Notes: a model not told the origin generated them from the sequence alone. Positions 1 to 8,155 are shown, counted from the first letter of the stretch. The stretch is DNA of 28,611 nucleotides from CAZVWW01 sp964631265 (GCA_964631265.1 CAZVWW010000018.1:1-28611), one strand, 5' to 3'. A program made the numbers and translations.

Positions 1-801
1 GTTCAAGGCCTCTGCTGCTCCAAAGAGCAGACAAGCAAACAATGCCCCTTTAGGCGTCCAATTCCCCAGAATCATAGCGGCGAGTGCGATAAACCCTTTA
101 CCGTTTGTCATATTTTCACTGAATTGACCCAGTTCCCCAACACTGAGATAAGCGCCTCCAAGTGAGGCAAAAAGGCCGCTCATAAGCACGCCGAACCATC
201 TGATACCATATACACTGACGCCAAGTGTATCGGCGGCCTCGGGATTCTCACCCACAGCTCTTATCCTTAAGCCCAGTCTTGTCTTGTAAACAATGAACCA
301 CGAAACGATGACCATGACCAGCGCCACGTAGATCAACGGACTGAGTGAGCCGATCATCCCATGAAGAAAACTGCCTTCTTTCAAAAAGGTCAGCTTAACC
401 TCGGGAATCTTATCGTATATCGGTGTTGACCCGGGCTGACCGAATACCGGTTCTAATAAAAAGCCTGTAACACCCTGTGCCAGCAGGATTATCGCTGTGG
501 CACTGACGATCTGATTGGCCTGAAAGTTGACACTGGCCATGGCATGGAGTGCTGCAGCGCCTATACCAACCAGCATGGCAAGTATCAGCCCGATCCAGGG
601 ACTTCCGAAAAGGGCGGCACCGACAACCCCGGTAAATGCTCCAAGTAGCATAATCCCCTCGAGCGCGATGTTGACAACACCCGTCTTCTCACTGAACATT
701 CCTCCCAGGGAGGCAAAAAGCAACGGGGTCGCAGCTGAAAGTGTCAGTTTATAAAACGTTGGATTCGTGAACGATTCAAAAAAAGCTTTCAGAAAATTCA
801 T
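1..801 (-). CDS. Nucleoside ABC importer, second permease (NupQ/YufQ-like), C-terminus cut by window edge
   Basis: Inner-membrane permease of the BMP-type (branched-chain-transporter-like) nucleoside importer. The reading frame stays open from the ATG at 801 to base 1, giving 267 codons of a protein usually about 300-320 residues long. The product begins MNFLKAFFESFTNP and contains the family stretches GGMFSEKTGVVNIALEGIML and VGENPEAADTLGV, with several hydrophobic spans between. The start overlaps the stop of the upstream permease as ATGA, so the two are translationally coupled. This heterodimer arrangement follows the order ATPase, permease 1, permease 2 seen in nupOPQ/yufOPQ. The missing C-terminus is due to the window, not to a truncation in the gene. 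The substrate (purine nucleosides or deoxynucleosides) is inferred from family and operon. Confidence 0.93.
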   Translation of the reverse strand, partial: MNFLKAFFESFTNPTFYKLTLSAATPLLFASLGGMFSEKTGVVNIALEGIMLLGAFTGVVGAALFGSPWIGLILAMLVGIGAAALHAMASVNFQANQIVSATAIILLAQGVTGFLLEPVFGQPGSTPIYDKIPEVKLTFLKEGSFLHGMIGSLSPLIYVALVMVIVSWFIVYKTRLGLRIRAVGENPEAADTLGVSVYGIRWFGVLMSGLFASLGGAYLSVGELGQFSENMTNGKGFIALAAMILGNWTPKGALFACLLFGAAEALN

Positions 802-1868
802 TTGCTTCCCCCTTTCTTTTTGTTCCAGCCCATGATGGTCATGACGATCCGTTCAGCGGCCACCAGGAAGATGATGATGGATTGGATGATCGTTACAATA
901 TGTTTCGGAACCCCCACAAACTGCATCTGGTTCGAACCGGTTCTCAAACCTCCAATGAGCAGCGAGGCAGCAATGATCCCGAAGGGATTGTTCTGTCCGA
1001 TCAGGGCAATCGATATCCCGTCGAACCCCTTCCCGGATGTCAGTGTTCCGTAGAATCTGTAATAAAGTCCAATAGATTCGAGTGTACCCGCAAGTCCCGC
1101 AAGGGCTCCACTTATAGCCATTGTGATAATAATATTCTTAGAGACATTGATACCGCCATACTCCGACGCAAACGGATTGAACCCGACCGCCTTGACTTCA
1201 TAGCCCATGGACGTTCTGTAAAGGATGACGTACATGATAATGGCGGCTGCGATGGCGATGAAGATACCGTACGATAGAAAAGTCGCCTGTGAACTGACCA
1301 CATTGGGCAGTTTTGTTGATTCTGCGATCTCAGGGCTCTTGGGTGTGCCACCTCCCGAGTTGAACGGTCCGGCTACGGCCCAGTTTGTGATGTTATAGGC
1401 GATCCAGTTGAGCATAATCGTTGTAATAACCTCATGAGCTCCTGTTTTTGCCTTTAAAAAACCGGCGATCCCTGCCCAAACCGCTCCGGCGAGCATGCCA
1501 ACGATGATGGTCATCGGTATTGCAATAACCATTGGAAGCGCCGATGCGTTGACGGCAAAGATACTGGCTGTTAGTGCGCCCATGGCCATCTGGCCTTCGG
1601 CACCGATGTTGAAGACACCGGCACGGAACCCAAAACCAACTGCCAATCCCGTTAATATGAGCGGGGACATCTTGATGATGGTGTTCATAAAGGCTGAAAC
1701 ACTTCCAAAGGCCCCTTTAATCATCTCTGAATAAGCCGTGACAAGGAACTGAAGTCGTTCCATGAAACTACCTTCCCCGACCCAGATGATAATAATCGAT
1801 GCGATTAAAAGTGCTATGAGGACGGATACTATGGGGATTAAAACCCGGATCCAGCTTTTTTTACCCAT
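798..1868 (-). CDS. Nucleoside ABC importer, first permease (NupP/YufP-like)
   Basis: A 356-residue integral membrane permease of the BMP-linked importer family. It shows an N-terminal membrane span (about residues 8-30), the conserved segment FGFRAGVFNIGAEGQMAMGA, and the loop AGFLKAKTGAHEVITTIMLNWIA that is typical of these permeases and probably contacts the ATPase. I chose the ATG at 1868 because AGGAG lies 8 bases upstream. A GTG three codons earlier (1877) is possible but badly spaced. The gene overlaps the end of the ATPase gene by 8 bp and its own stop overlaps the next start, so the importer genes are coupled. Length and composition are normal for the family; the exact substrate is not visible from the sequence. 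Confidence 0.94.
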   Translation of the reverse strand: MGKKSWIRVLIPIVSVLIALLIASIIIIWVGEGSFMERLQFLVTAYSEMIKGAFGSVSAFMNTIIKMSPLILTGLAVGFGFRAGVFNIGAEGQMAMGALTASIFAVNASALPMVIAIPMTIIVGMLAGAVWAGIAGFLKAKTGAHEVITTIMLNWIAYNITNWAVAGPFNSGGGTPKSPEIAESTKLPNVVSSQATFLSYGIFIAIAAAIIMYVILYRTSMGYEVKAVGFNPFASEYGGINVSKNIIITMAISGALAGLAGTLESIGLYYRFYGTLTSGKGFDGISIALIGQNNPFGIIAASLLIGGLRTGSNQMQFVGVPKHIVTIIQSIIIFLVAAERIVMTIMGWNKKKGGSK

Positions 1869-3432
1869 CGGACTCACTCCTGACTTCTTCCAGTGTCTGC
1901 CCGGCCATCATCAAACCCATTTCTTCCCTTGTGATTTCATCGGGCTTAACCTCACCCATAAACTGACCCTCATACATCACGAGGATCCGGTCGCTGAGAG
2001 ATAGAACCTCATCCAGTTCCATGGAGACCAGTATCATACCCACATCTCTCCCTCTCATTTCAAGCAGCGTCTGATGGATGAATTCAATTGCACCGATATC
2101 CAGACCGCGAGTTGGCTGCGAAACGAGCATACAATCCGGATCATAGTCTATTTCTCTCGCAACGACCATCTTCTGCTGATTCCCACCCGAAAGGGTTCCG
2201 GCCAGTATCTGGGTTTCCGGAGGTCTGACATCAAATTGTTTGACCAGTTCTTTACTTCTTTTGTTGATCTGTTTATGATTCAGGAAACCACCTTCAGCAA
2301 ACGGCGGTCTGTAATGTCTTCCAAGGGCAACATTATAGGCAACAGTAAACGGCTGAATCATTGCATGTTTGAATCGGTCCTCGGCGATATGGGATATCCC
2401 AAGTTCCCTGATCTCCCGGGGGGTTGCATTCGTCACATCATTGCCTTCATAAATGACCTTCCCGTCTTCCGCCTTTCGGAGTCCTGCAATTGACTCGATC
2501 AATTCAGACTGACCGTTTCCGGCAACACCCGCTATTCCGAGGATTTCCCCTTTATAGAGATCCAGCGAACACCCTCTGACGGCTGGCAGACTCCGGTTAT
2601 CATTAACGTTCAGATTCTCAACTTCGAGTATTTTCTCGCCCGGTTCCTTTTCTTCTTTTTCAACTCTCAGGAGGACTTCCCTTCCAACCATCATATTAGC
2701 CAGTTCTCTCTGAGAGGTTTCTTCAGTTGGGAGCTGGCCGGTTACCTTTCCGGCACGCATAACCGTAACATTATTGGATATCTCAATAACCTCGTTGAGT
2801 TTGTGCGTGATAAAGAGCAGCGTCTTTCCATCTTTCTGAAGGTTCTGAAGGACCTCAAAGAGCTCTTCAGTTTCCTGTGGCGTTAACACAGCGGTTGGCT
2901 CGTCGAGTATGAGAATATCCGCTCCCCTGTAAAGGGTCTTTAATATCTCAACCCGCTGCTGTGTACCGACCGGCAAGTCCTCAATCCTGGCGTTAACATC
3001 GACTTTTAAGCCGTAATCCTTGGATATTTTCTGCACTTCTTTCTTGGCCTTTTGGAGATCAAAGACGTTGAACTGCTTAGTCGGTTCATCCCCGAGAACG
3101 ATATTCTCCGTAACGCTTAAAGGCCCCACCAGCATAAAGTGCTGGTGAACCATACCGATGCCTTCCTTTATTGCATCTTTCGGATTGTCGATATCCAGTT
3201 TCCGACCTCTGATAAAGATATCTCCATCATCGGGATTATAAAGGCCGTAAAGCTGGTTCATCAACGTGGATTTCCCCGCTCCGTTCTCTCCAACTATCGC
3301 ATGGATCTCACCCTTCTTGACAAAGAGATTGACCTCATCATTGGCTAAAACTTTCGGGAAACGCTTCACGATATCTTTCATTACAACTGCATAATCGTTA
3401 TATTCATCCTCTGACGGTACATGGAAGGGCAT
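1861..3432 (-). CDS. Nucleoside ABC importer, double-domain ATP-binding protein (NupO/YufO-like)
   Basis: A 523-residue cytoplasmic ATPase with two ABC domains in tandem, the architecture of RbsA/MglA/YufO proteins. Domain 1 (about residues 14-260) has a full Walker A (GENGAGKST), the signature LPVGTQQRVEIL and Walker B with LILDEPTAVL. Domain 2 (about 265-510) has a degenerate Walker A (GVAGNGQSE), the signature LSGGNQQK and a Walker B ending in VSQPTRGLD, where Gln replaces the catalytic Glu; this asymmetry is usual in the family. The start follows AAGGAGGTG at good spacing. The gene is preceded by the binding-protein gene across a 103-bp gap filled by two hairpins, and is followed by the two permease genes with overlaps. 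It powers import of nucleosides by family inference. Confidence 0.95.
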   Translation of the reverse strand: MPFHVPSEDEYNDYAVVMKDIVKRFPKVLANDEVNLFVKKGEIHAIVGENGAGKSTLMNQLYGLYNPDDGDIFIRGRKLDIDNPKDAIKEGIGMVHQHFMLVGPLSVTENIVLGDEPTKQFNVFDLQKAKKEVQKISKDYGLKVDVNARIEDLPVGTQQRVEILKTLYRGADILILDEPTAVLTPQETEELFEVLQNLQKDGKTLLFITHKLNEVIEISNNVTVMRAGKVTGQLPTEETSQRELANMMVGREVLLRVEKEEKEPGEKILEVENLNVNDNRSLPAVRGCSLDLYKGEILGIAGVAGNGQSELIESIAGLRKAEDGKVIYEGNDVTNATPREIRELGISHIAEDRFKHAMIQPFTVAYNVALGRHYRPPFAEGGFLNHKQINKRSKELVKQFDVRPPETQILAGTLSGGNQQKMVVAREIDYDPDCMLVSQPTRGLDIGAIEFIHQTLLEMRGRDVGMILVSMELDEVLSLSDRILVMYEGQFMGEVKPDEITREEMGLMMAGQTLEEVRSESDG

Positions 3433-3454
3433 GCTACACCTCCTTGGTATATAT

Positions 3455-3496
3455 ACTTCTTAAAGGGGTTTTATGCAAAAAACCCCTTTAAGAAGT
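3455..3496 (-). repeat. Intercistronic stem-loop 2 (18-bp perfect stem) between binding protein and ATPase
   Basis: Bases 3455-3472 (ACTTCTTAAAGGGGTTTT on the plus strand) are the exact reverse complement of 3479-3496, with a six-base loop. In the minus-strand transcript it forms a long stem about 22 bases before the ATPase start codon. It is not followed by a clean T-run, so it looks more like an mRNA-stabilising or attenuating element than a strong terminator. Its outer two bases overlap those of the neighbouring stem-loop. Confidence 0.8.
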
Positions 3497-3521
3497 AATG
3501 GGCACAGTTTGTGCCCATTAC
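3495..3521 (-). repeat. Intercistronic stem-loop 1 (11-12 bp perfect stem) after the binding-protein gene
   Basis: Bases 3495-3505 (GTAATGGGCAC) pair perfectly with 3511-3521 (GTGCCCATTAC), and one more A-T pair closes a three-base loop. It lies 14 bases beyond the stop codon of the binding-protein gene in the minus-strand transcript. A GC-rich 3' stem here could block 3'-exonuclease decay and keep the binding-protein mRNA abundant, as known for intercistronic stem-loops in other binding-protein operons. That role is inferred. Confidence 0.8.
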
Positions 3522-3535
3522 TCGTAAAAATGATA

Positions 3536-4537
3536 TTATTCGCGGAACTGATTCAGCTGATCCTCGTTTTCAGGGATATCAATCTTATCATCAATGGCCA
3601 TTGCTTTGAGGCCTTCGATCTCAACCAGTACCCATTCAGGAATCATGTCTTTGGTGTATTCCATGTCGCTTAACCGGACACCACCGTCTTTGAGTCCGAG
3701 TTCTTCATGTCCTGCTTCAAAGTATCCTTCGTAAGCATCAAGAACACCGATATAAGCCGCTGTTGTAAGGTCTTTCATGGCGGATGTCAGGATATTTCCC
3801 GGTGCGAGGTGGTCCTGACTGACGTCAACACCGATTGCGTACTTATCATCATGGGCTTTCGCCGCTTCAAATGTGCCGAGTCCGCAAAGGCCTGCTGCTG
3901 CAAAGACAATGTCGGCACCCTGTGAATACTGGGATTCTGTCATTGACTTACCCTTTTGTGAGTCGGTGAAGTTCTGGGTATAGCCGATCAGAACCTCAAC
4001 ATTTCCACCATGAAGATCGTTGTACATCTTGACGCCACCCTGGTAACCAAACTGGAATTTCAGAACAGCAGGTACAGGAATACCGCCGATAAAGCCAACC
4101 TTGTCTGTTTCTGTCATGGCACCGGCAAGAAAGCCTGCGAGGAATGCACACTGATGTTCTTTAAAGGTGTATGTCTTGACGTTTGGAAGACCGGCATCGG
4201 CAAGGTTAAAGTCTATACCGATGAATTTCGTGTCCGGATACTGTGGAGCGACCTGCTTCAAAGCATCTGTCATCATGAAACCGACTGCCAGAACAACTTC
4301 GGACTCTTCCGCTGCCTTTGACAGGTTCGGCACGTAATCAGCCTGTTCGTAGGACTGAATGACTTTTGCTTCTACTTCGTCAAACTCGTCCGCAACCTTT
4401 TCAACGCCTCTCCAGGTTCCATCGTTAAATGACTGGTCTCCAAGTCCACCTGTGTCTGTAACCATCGTGACACCATAAGCACCAAGAAACAAAGGTACCA
4501 TAGCAAGAACCAACAATACTGTCAACAACTTTTTCAT
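3536..4537 (-). CDS. BMP-family nucleoside-binding protein of ABC importer (PnrA/TmpC-like)
   Basis: A 333-residue extracytoplasmic substrate-binding protein. After a short hydrophobic signal (about residues 1-20) the mature fold starts at once with VTMVTDTGGLGDQSFNDG, the family's first strand and the loop that contacts the nucleoside. Later segments typical of BMP proteins are FIGIDFNLADAGLPN, VGFIGGIPVPA and YAIGVDVSQD. The usual GGTG-like stretch reads AAGLCG here. No lipobox cysteine is present in the signal region, although most relatives are lipoproteins; release into a periplasm by signal peptidase I is inferred. AAAGGAGGG precedes the ATG. The gene heads the importer genes and lies 45 bp after a large membrane-protein gene. 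Confidence 0.93.
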   Translation of the reverse strand: MKKLLTVLLVLAMVPLFLGAYGVTMVTDTGGLGDQSFNDGTWRGVEKVADEFDEVEAKVIQSYEQADYVPNLSKAAEESEVVLAVGFMMTDALKQVAPQYPDTKFIGIDFNLADAGLPNVKTYTFKEHQCAFLAGFLAGAMTETDKVGFIGGIPVPAVLKFQFGYQGGVKMYNDLHGGNVEVLIGYTQNFTDSQKGKSMTESQYSQGADIVFAAAGLCGLGTFEAAKAHDDKYAIGVDVSQDHLAPGNILTSAMKDLTTAAYIGVLDAYEGYFEAGHEELGLKDGGVRLSDMEYTKDMIPEWVLVEIEGLKAMAIDDKIDIPENEDQLNQFRE

Positions 4538-4582
4538 AAAAAACCCTCCTTTAGAGTCTTTAAAAGGTAAAAAGAATCACGA

Positions 4583-6304
4583 TTAAACGTGCTTCATCTT
4601 ACTCGATTTTCTTATATCCATGATCATGGTAATGATGATCAGAACCAAAAATGCACCTATTAGCAACATATTAACACCGGCGACTTCATTTCTCAAGAGA
4701 GGATAGCCCTTTTCGACAATAAAATGATAGCTTCCCTGGAAAACAAAACTCAGGAGCAGATAAAACTGCAGGGCATACATCATGAGAAGTGAAACAACTC
4801 CGGGTTTGAAGATGATAATACCGGCAGCGATAATCGTTATAAAGAGCAGCTCAACACCACCATATACCGTATTGTACATGAAGACATCGGGTGCTTCTCC
4901 CTCCGGGGGATTTTCCTCAAGGGTTTCTTTCACAACTGAAGTGAATTGAGTGAATCTCTCCTCCTCAACCTTCGAGGTCAGGAACTCTTGAATATCACTG
5001 TGTAGTGTCTCCCCCGCATAATGCAGTGTGACCTCTATTCTTTCTTGAATGCGTTCCTTGGTTTCCTCCACATCGGTATCTCCATTAACGAAATCCTGGA
5101 AAGGTAGCATCAGATAAGCCTTTTCCCAACCGAAAAGCTCATCCTTCAGGGCATCGTACGAAACTGAATCATAAAACTCCCCGACATTGTCCATCTCCAG
5201 AACATCCGGTGATTGGAATATGGGAATCAAATAAAGGAGTAGAACAGCTATTACCAATATGCTATTAGAGAAGTTGAAATAATTTGAAGTCTTTTTATTG
5301 ACGAATCGCGACAGCAGCAATATAATCGCAAAACCGAATATCATAATGGACAGTAATCCGTAAATCAGGGCCTGCATATCTGAGTATATCAACTTTTCAG
5401 AGATGATGAGGTAATGCGAATCGAATAGAACCACCAGGAGTAAGAGCCAGGGGAGGATCTTTTTCCTTTTGTAAAGCATCAGGAAAAGTGCAATGTAGAT
5501 GAAGAACCTGATCAACCACCAGTCAAATGTCTTCTTTGTCCTTGAAATGAAGTCCTTCGCCAGTGTCTGCTGTTGATCAGAGAGCTTCTCCACAAAGGGT
5601 GAGACAACATAAAGGGCGTTCTTTCTGATGCTTCTTTCAAGCCGTCTTTCATCGACTTCCCCTCGCAAGTCTCTTTTGACATCATTAACAGCCGTTTTCA
5701 ACCGTTCTTCAGTTTGCTCATTCTTATTCTCTTCTATAATACTGAAAAAGACTTCATCCTTTTCATAATCGAGTCTCATTCTTGTCCTCAAGCGGCTGCT
5801 CGCCCGCTTGATATCAAAATCCCCTTCGGGTTTGTCCGGCACCAGACCGATGGCATAGCCAATCCACTGGGAGTAATACCCAATTGCCTCTTCTTTTATG
5901 TTGTCAATATACTGATAAAAGGCTTTGTAGAAAGGAGGGAATTCGTTCAACGCCGAGAGATCGAAGTTATGACCAAAAGACTTGGCGTCCACATAGCATA
6001 AGAAGGCGGCCAGGGCAATGTTTTCTTTGGGTTTTTTGGTCAGGTTCTCCTCATAGATGTCCTCAAGCAGACTCTCTACATCGAAATGAAAGGAATCGTC
6101 TTTGACCCCGCCCATAATAGCCAGGCGATACTGCCTGTAGACTGCCATATGATCAAAGTCTTTTCTGAACTTGCTCTCGCCTGCGTTATACTCTTCAACC
6201 AGTGTCTCGAATCTGTCAAGCGATGACGAAAAATCTATGGCGCTAAAAGATGAAACCGTTAGAGCTACGAGGAGCCAAAAAACAAGTATATGTGACAAAC
6301 GCAT
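4583..6304 (-). CDS. Uncharacterised polytopic membrane protein with signal peptide
   Basis: A 573-residue protein I do not recognise. It has a likely cleavable signal (about residues 1-22, ending SSFSA), a soluble helical region of roughly 230 residues rich in Glu, Lys and Arg, and a cluster of about four membrane spans (about residues 260-365). A second charged soluble segment (about 370-470) follows, then three or four membrane spans reaching nearly to the C-terminus, which ends in a basic tail. The ATG at 6304 is preceded by GGGGGAG at 7 bases, better than the upstream ATG at 6328. An extended -10 promoter lies about 50 bp before the start, and the nucleoside-binding protein follows after 45 bp, so the two may be co-transcribed. 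No catalytic motif is evident. Confidence 0.85.
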   Translation of the reverse strand: MRLSHILVFWLLVALTVSSFSAIDFSSSLDRFETLVEEYNAGESKFRKDFDHMAVYRQYRLAIMGGVKDDSFHFDVESLLEDIYEENLTKKPKENIALAAFLCYVDAKSFGHNFDLSALNEFPPFYKAFYQYIDNIKEEAIGYYSQWIGYAIGLVPDKPEGDFDIKRASSRLRTRMRLDYEKDEVFFSIIEENKNEQTEERLKTAVNDVKRDLRGEVDERRLERSIRKNALYVVSPFVEKLSDQQQTLAKDFISRTKKTFDWWLIRFFIYIALFLMLYKRKKILPWLLLLVVLFDSHYLIISEKLIYSDMQALIYGLLSIMIFGFAIILLLSRFVNKKTSNYFNFSNSILVIAVLLLYLIPIFQSPDVLEMDNVGEFYDSVSYDALKDELFGWEKAYLMLPFQDFVNGDTDVEETKERIQERIEVTLHYAGETLHSDIQEFLTSKVEEERFTQFTSVVKETLEENPPEGEAPDVFMYNTVYGGVELLFITIIAAGIIIFKPGVVSLLMMYALQFYLLLSFVFQGSYHFIVEKGYPLLRNEVAGVNMLLIGAFLVLIIITMIMDIRKSSKMKHV

Positions 6305-6355
6305 CGGATATCTCCCCCTGAAAAACAAGTTGTGAATTCATAACCGTCCGGATTA

Positions 6356-6364
6356 ATTATAGCA
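6356..6364 (-). promoter_or_regulatory. Extended -10 promoter for the membrane protein / importer operon
   Basis: On the minus strand the bases read TGCTATAAT: a perfect TATAAT with the TG extension one base upstream. No good -35 box is seen at 17 bases. It lies in the 69-bp gap after the DUF3307 gene and about 50 bp before the ATG at 6304. The wider TATGnTATAATT pattern recurs at two other gene starts in this window, which strengthens the call. Confidence 0.5.
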
Positions 6365-6373
6365 TAAAAACGC

Positions 6374-6994
6374 TTATCCGAATATGAAGAGCTTAAAAAT
6401 CCATGGTATCGTCAAACCCAGTAAAGGACTTATCCACCATTCTTTTTCAACTTTTTTTCTAATGATCAGCCTGTAAATCAACGCTACTGCTACGGCGATT
6501 AAAGCGAACCATATCCTGCCGGCACAGATAAAAATGTAGATGGCAAGCCGTTCGGATATCCCGTCTGATTCTGCCGCTTCTTTTTCAATGATGCCGGTCA
6601 TTCTCATGAACTGAGTTGGGATAACAGAAACCGTTACCATCCCGATTAAGTAGAGTGAAAAGTACGGCGTTATATAAGAATTTCTGAAGAGCTGGGAAAA
6701 GATGATTGATAAGATGAGGAATCCGCCAAAGGAGACGGCCTCAACAACCCATTGATTCTTTTTACGGATCCTTAAGAAATCGATGATGAAGTGCAAGGCG
6801 ACTGCGGCGAAAAAGACGGTCAAGGCCGTGATCGAATGAAAGGTAATATCAAAGGTAAAGGCGAGGAATACAAGGACAATCCACAGAAAGTGTTTTAACA
6901 ATTCTTTCCTGTCTCTCTGTCCGTAGAGTTTCATGGGATTTGTAAACGAATAATCCGCCACACTGTGCGCTAAGAAAAGATTTAATGCCAACAT
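6374..6994 (-). CDS. DUF3307 family membrane protein
   Basis: A 206-residue integral membrane protein. The N-terminus MLALNLFLAHSVADYSFT and the later ALHFIIDFLRI carry the spaced His and Asp residues within membrane helices that mark DUF3307 proteins, whose function is unknown. About six hydrophobic spans are visible, and the last ends almost at the C-terminus (WIFKLFIFG). The ATG at 6994 is preceded by GGAGG at 6 bases and sits one base after the stop codon of the upstream small protein. The frame is open further upstream, but the extra residues would lie inside that gene. It is the last gene of the spoVS cluster; a promoter for the next unit begins just after it. Confidence 0.82.
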   Translation of the reverse strand: MLALNLFLAHSVADYSFTNPMKLYGQRDRKELLKHFLWIVLVFLAFTFDITFHSITALTVFFAAVALHFIIDFLRIRKKNQWVVEAVSFGGFLILSIIFSQLFRNSYITPYFSLYLIGMVTVSVIPTQFMRMTGIIEKEAAESDGISERLAIYIFICAGRIWFALIAVAVALIYRLIIRKKVEKEWWISPLLGLTIPWIFKLFIFG

Positions 6995-6995
6995 T

Positions 6996-7271
6996 TTATT
7001 CCTCCGGTTTTGTCTGACTGAGTCCAATATTCTCGGCAATTTTGACGGCGTTGTCTTCTTCCAGCACAAACTGAAAAAAAGACTTCACCGTCCCATCGTC
7101 TTCTCCGTCTTTTCCAATAAAGTAGATCGTCATCTTCTTTCTGAACGCCCGTTTCTCTTCTTCCGACATCGTTAAAATACGCCTCAGAATATCTCTGAGG
7201 CGTTTATCTTCTTTACAAGCTACTGATATGTCATTCAACAAGTCCTGCTTCATCTTCAGGAGCTTCTTCAT
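6996..7271 (-). CDS. Small basic/acidic hypothetical protein
   Basis: A protein of about 91 residues with no family I can name. It is mostly helical and charged, with KRLRDILRRILTMSEEEKRA in the middle and a FFQFVLEEDNAVKIAENIG segment near the C-terminus, and it has no membrane span or cysteine pattern. Its position between spoVS and the DUF3307 gene, with its stop one base from the next ATG, supports it being real and translated. The start is uncertain: a GTG at 7307, ATGs at 7271 and 7253, and TTGs at 7244/7241 are all possible, and none has a convincing Shine-Dalgarno site. With the ATG at 7271 it overlaps the 3' end of spoVS by 41 bp. Confidence 0.62.
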   Translation of the reverse strand: MKKLLKMKQDLLNDISVACKEDKRLRDILRRILTMSEEEKRAFRKKMTIYFIGKDGEDDGTVKSFFQFVLEEDNAVKIAENIGLSQTKPEE

Positions 7272-7557
7272 CGACCGGCTTTTCTTCTTCTCCCTTTTCG
7301 ACGGCACAGACTCTTATTGAGATGGCTGTTCTTGTTTCGCCATCAATCGACACGTCCTCAAAGCTTGGAACCATGTACAGATCCTTGTTCTTTTCATCCA
7401 AAAACCTTCTCGAGATTGCCACTGCTTTAACAGACTGGTTAACCGCTCCGGCACCAATTGCCTGCAGCTCTACACAATCATTTTTACTGAGCTCACCGGC
7501 GATAGCCCCGGCGACTTTGTTTGGGTTTGAGTTCGAACTGACTTTTAATACTTCCAT
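7231..7557 (-). CDS. spoVS: SpoVS-family protein (stage V sporulation protein S)
   Basis: A 108-residue protein. The core (residues 1 to about 87) is clearly SpoVS: MEVLKVSSNSNPNKVAGAIA at the start, then the near-invariant ELQAIGAGAVNQSVKAVAI and a DGETRTAISIRV ending. SpoVS is a small Alba-like dimeric fold needed for late sporulation in Bacillus, and it also occurs in many non-sporulating bacteria, where its role is unclear. No other sporulation gene is visible here. Unlike the about 86-residue Bacillus protein, this one carries an acidic C-terminal tail of about 20 residues. AAAGGAGG lies before the ATG. The tail region overlaps the next small gene in another frame. Confidence 0.95.
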   Translation of the reverse strand: MEVLKVSSNSNPNKVAGAIAGELSKNDCVELQAIGAGAVNQSVKAVAISRRFLDEKNKDLYMVPSFEDVSIDGETRTAISIRVCAVEKGEEEKPVDEEAPEDEAGLVE

Positions 7558-7623
7558 TTGTTGTTCCTCCTTTGGCCTGAATAGGGTTTGTGGAAAAATG
7601 CCTCTATGTTGTTAAATGACTAT

Positions 7624-8088
7624 TTACTGTTCATTGGCGTTAAAGGTCCCCACTTTGTTACCGGAACTGTTGTAAACATCTCCTGAACCAATCGAATGGG
7701 ACCCGGCGGTTCCGGATACACTCCCCTTAAAGGTCAGTATAACATTTTCGTCCTTTTCCTTCGTGTTCAACTGAAGTTCTTTTGTCTTCTTGTCGTAGGA
7801 GCCGTCTGTCACCGTGAATTCATAAGCCTCTACACCAATTCTTTGGGATGAATCAGCCGGTTCAAACTTCACTGTTCCCTCTTTGACCTTGTTGGAATCA
7901 AAGATACCGCCAAAAGTCAGCGTCATGGTTAAATTGTATGTCCCGGCATCCACGGCTCCGACTGAACTGTTAAGTGTAACGGCACCCTGCCAATTAGCCC
8001 CAAGTTCAGGTTTCGAGAAAACACCACAACCTGTCAGAGATAATATTAACAAACTTGCCAACACAACCGATAATAATAACTTCTTCAT
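7624..8088 (-). CDS. Small predicted lipoprotein of unknown function
   Basis: A 154-residue secreted protein. The N-terminus MKKLLLSVVLASLLILSLTG followed by Cys21 is a textbook lipoprotein signal (lipobox LTGC), so it should be lipid-anchored. The mature part is rich in Thr, Gly, Ser and beta-strand-like stretches (YNLTMTLTFGGIF, NVILTFKGSVSGTAG) and probably forms a small beta domain. I cannot assign a family. The ATG at 8088 has GGAGGTG 7 bases upstream and is clearly better than the in-frame ATGs further up. It has its own extended -10 promoter about 40 bp upstream, and a 66-bp gap to spoVS with no obvious promoter suggests read-through. Confidence 0.85.
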   Translation of the reverse strand: MKKLLLSVVLASLLILSLTGCGVFSKPELGANWQGAVTLNSSVGAVDAGTYNLTMTLTFGGIFDSNKVKEGTVKFEPADSSQRIGVEAYEFTVTDGSYDKKTKELQLNTKEKDENVILTFKGSVSGTAGSHSIGSGDVYNSSGNKVGTFNANEQ

Positions 8089-8128
8089 TCCCCGCACCTC
8101 CATTGTTTTTTTTACCATTTGCCACATA

Positions 8129-8137
8129 ATTATATCA
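8129..8137 (-). promoter_or_regulatory. Extended -10 promoter for the lipoprotein gene
   Basis: The minus strand reads TGATATAAT inside TATGATATAATT: a perfect -10 with the TG extension. A weak TTGAGC lies 19 bases upstream. It falls in the 67-bp gap between the McsA-like gene and the lipoprotein ATG at 8088, and gives a predicted start near 8122. Confidence 0.5.
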
Positions 8138-8155
8138 TATTTAATTCGCTAATGC

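Noticed and set aside
4538..4582. Possible purine riboswitch before the nucleoside-binding protein, as in some nucleoside operons
   Set aside because: The gap is only 45 bp, too short for the aptamer, and none of its conserved loop elements are seen.
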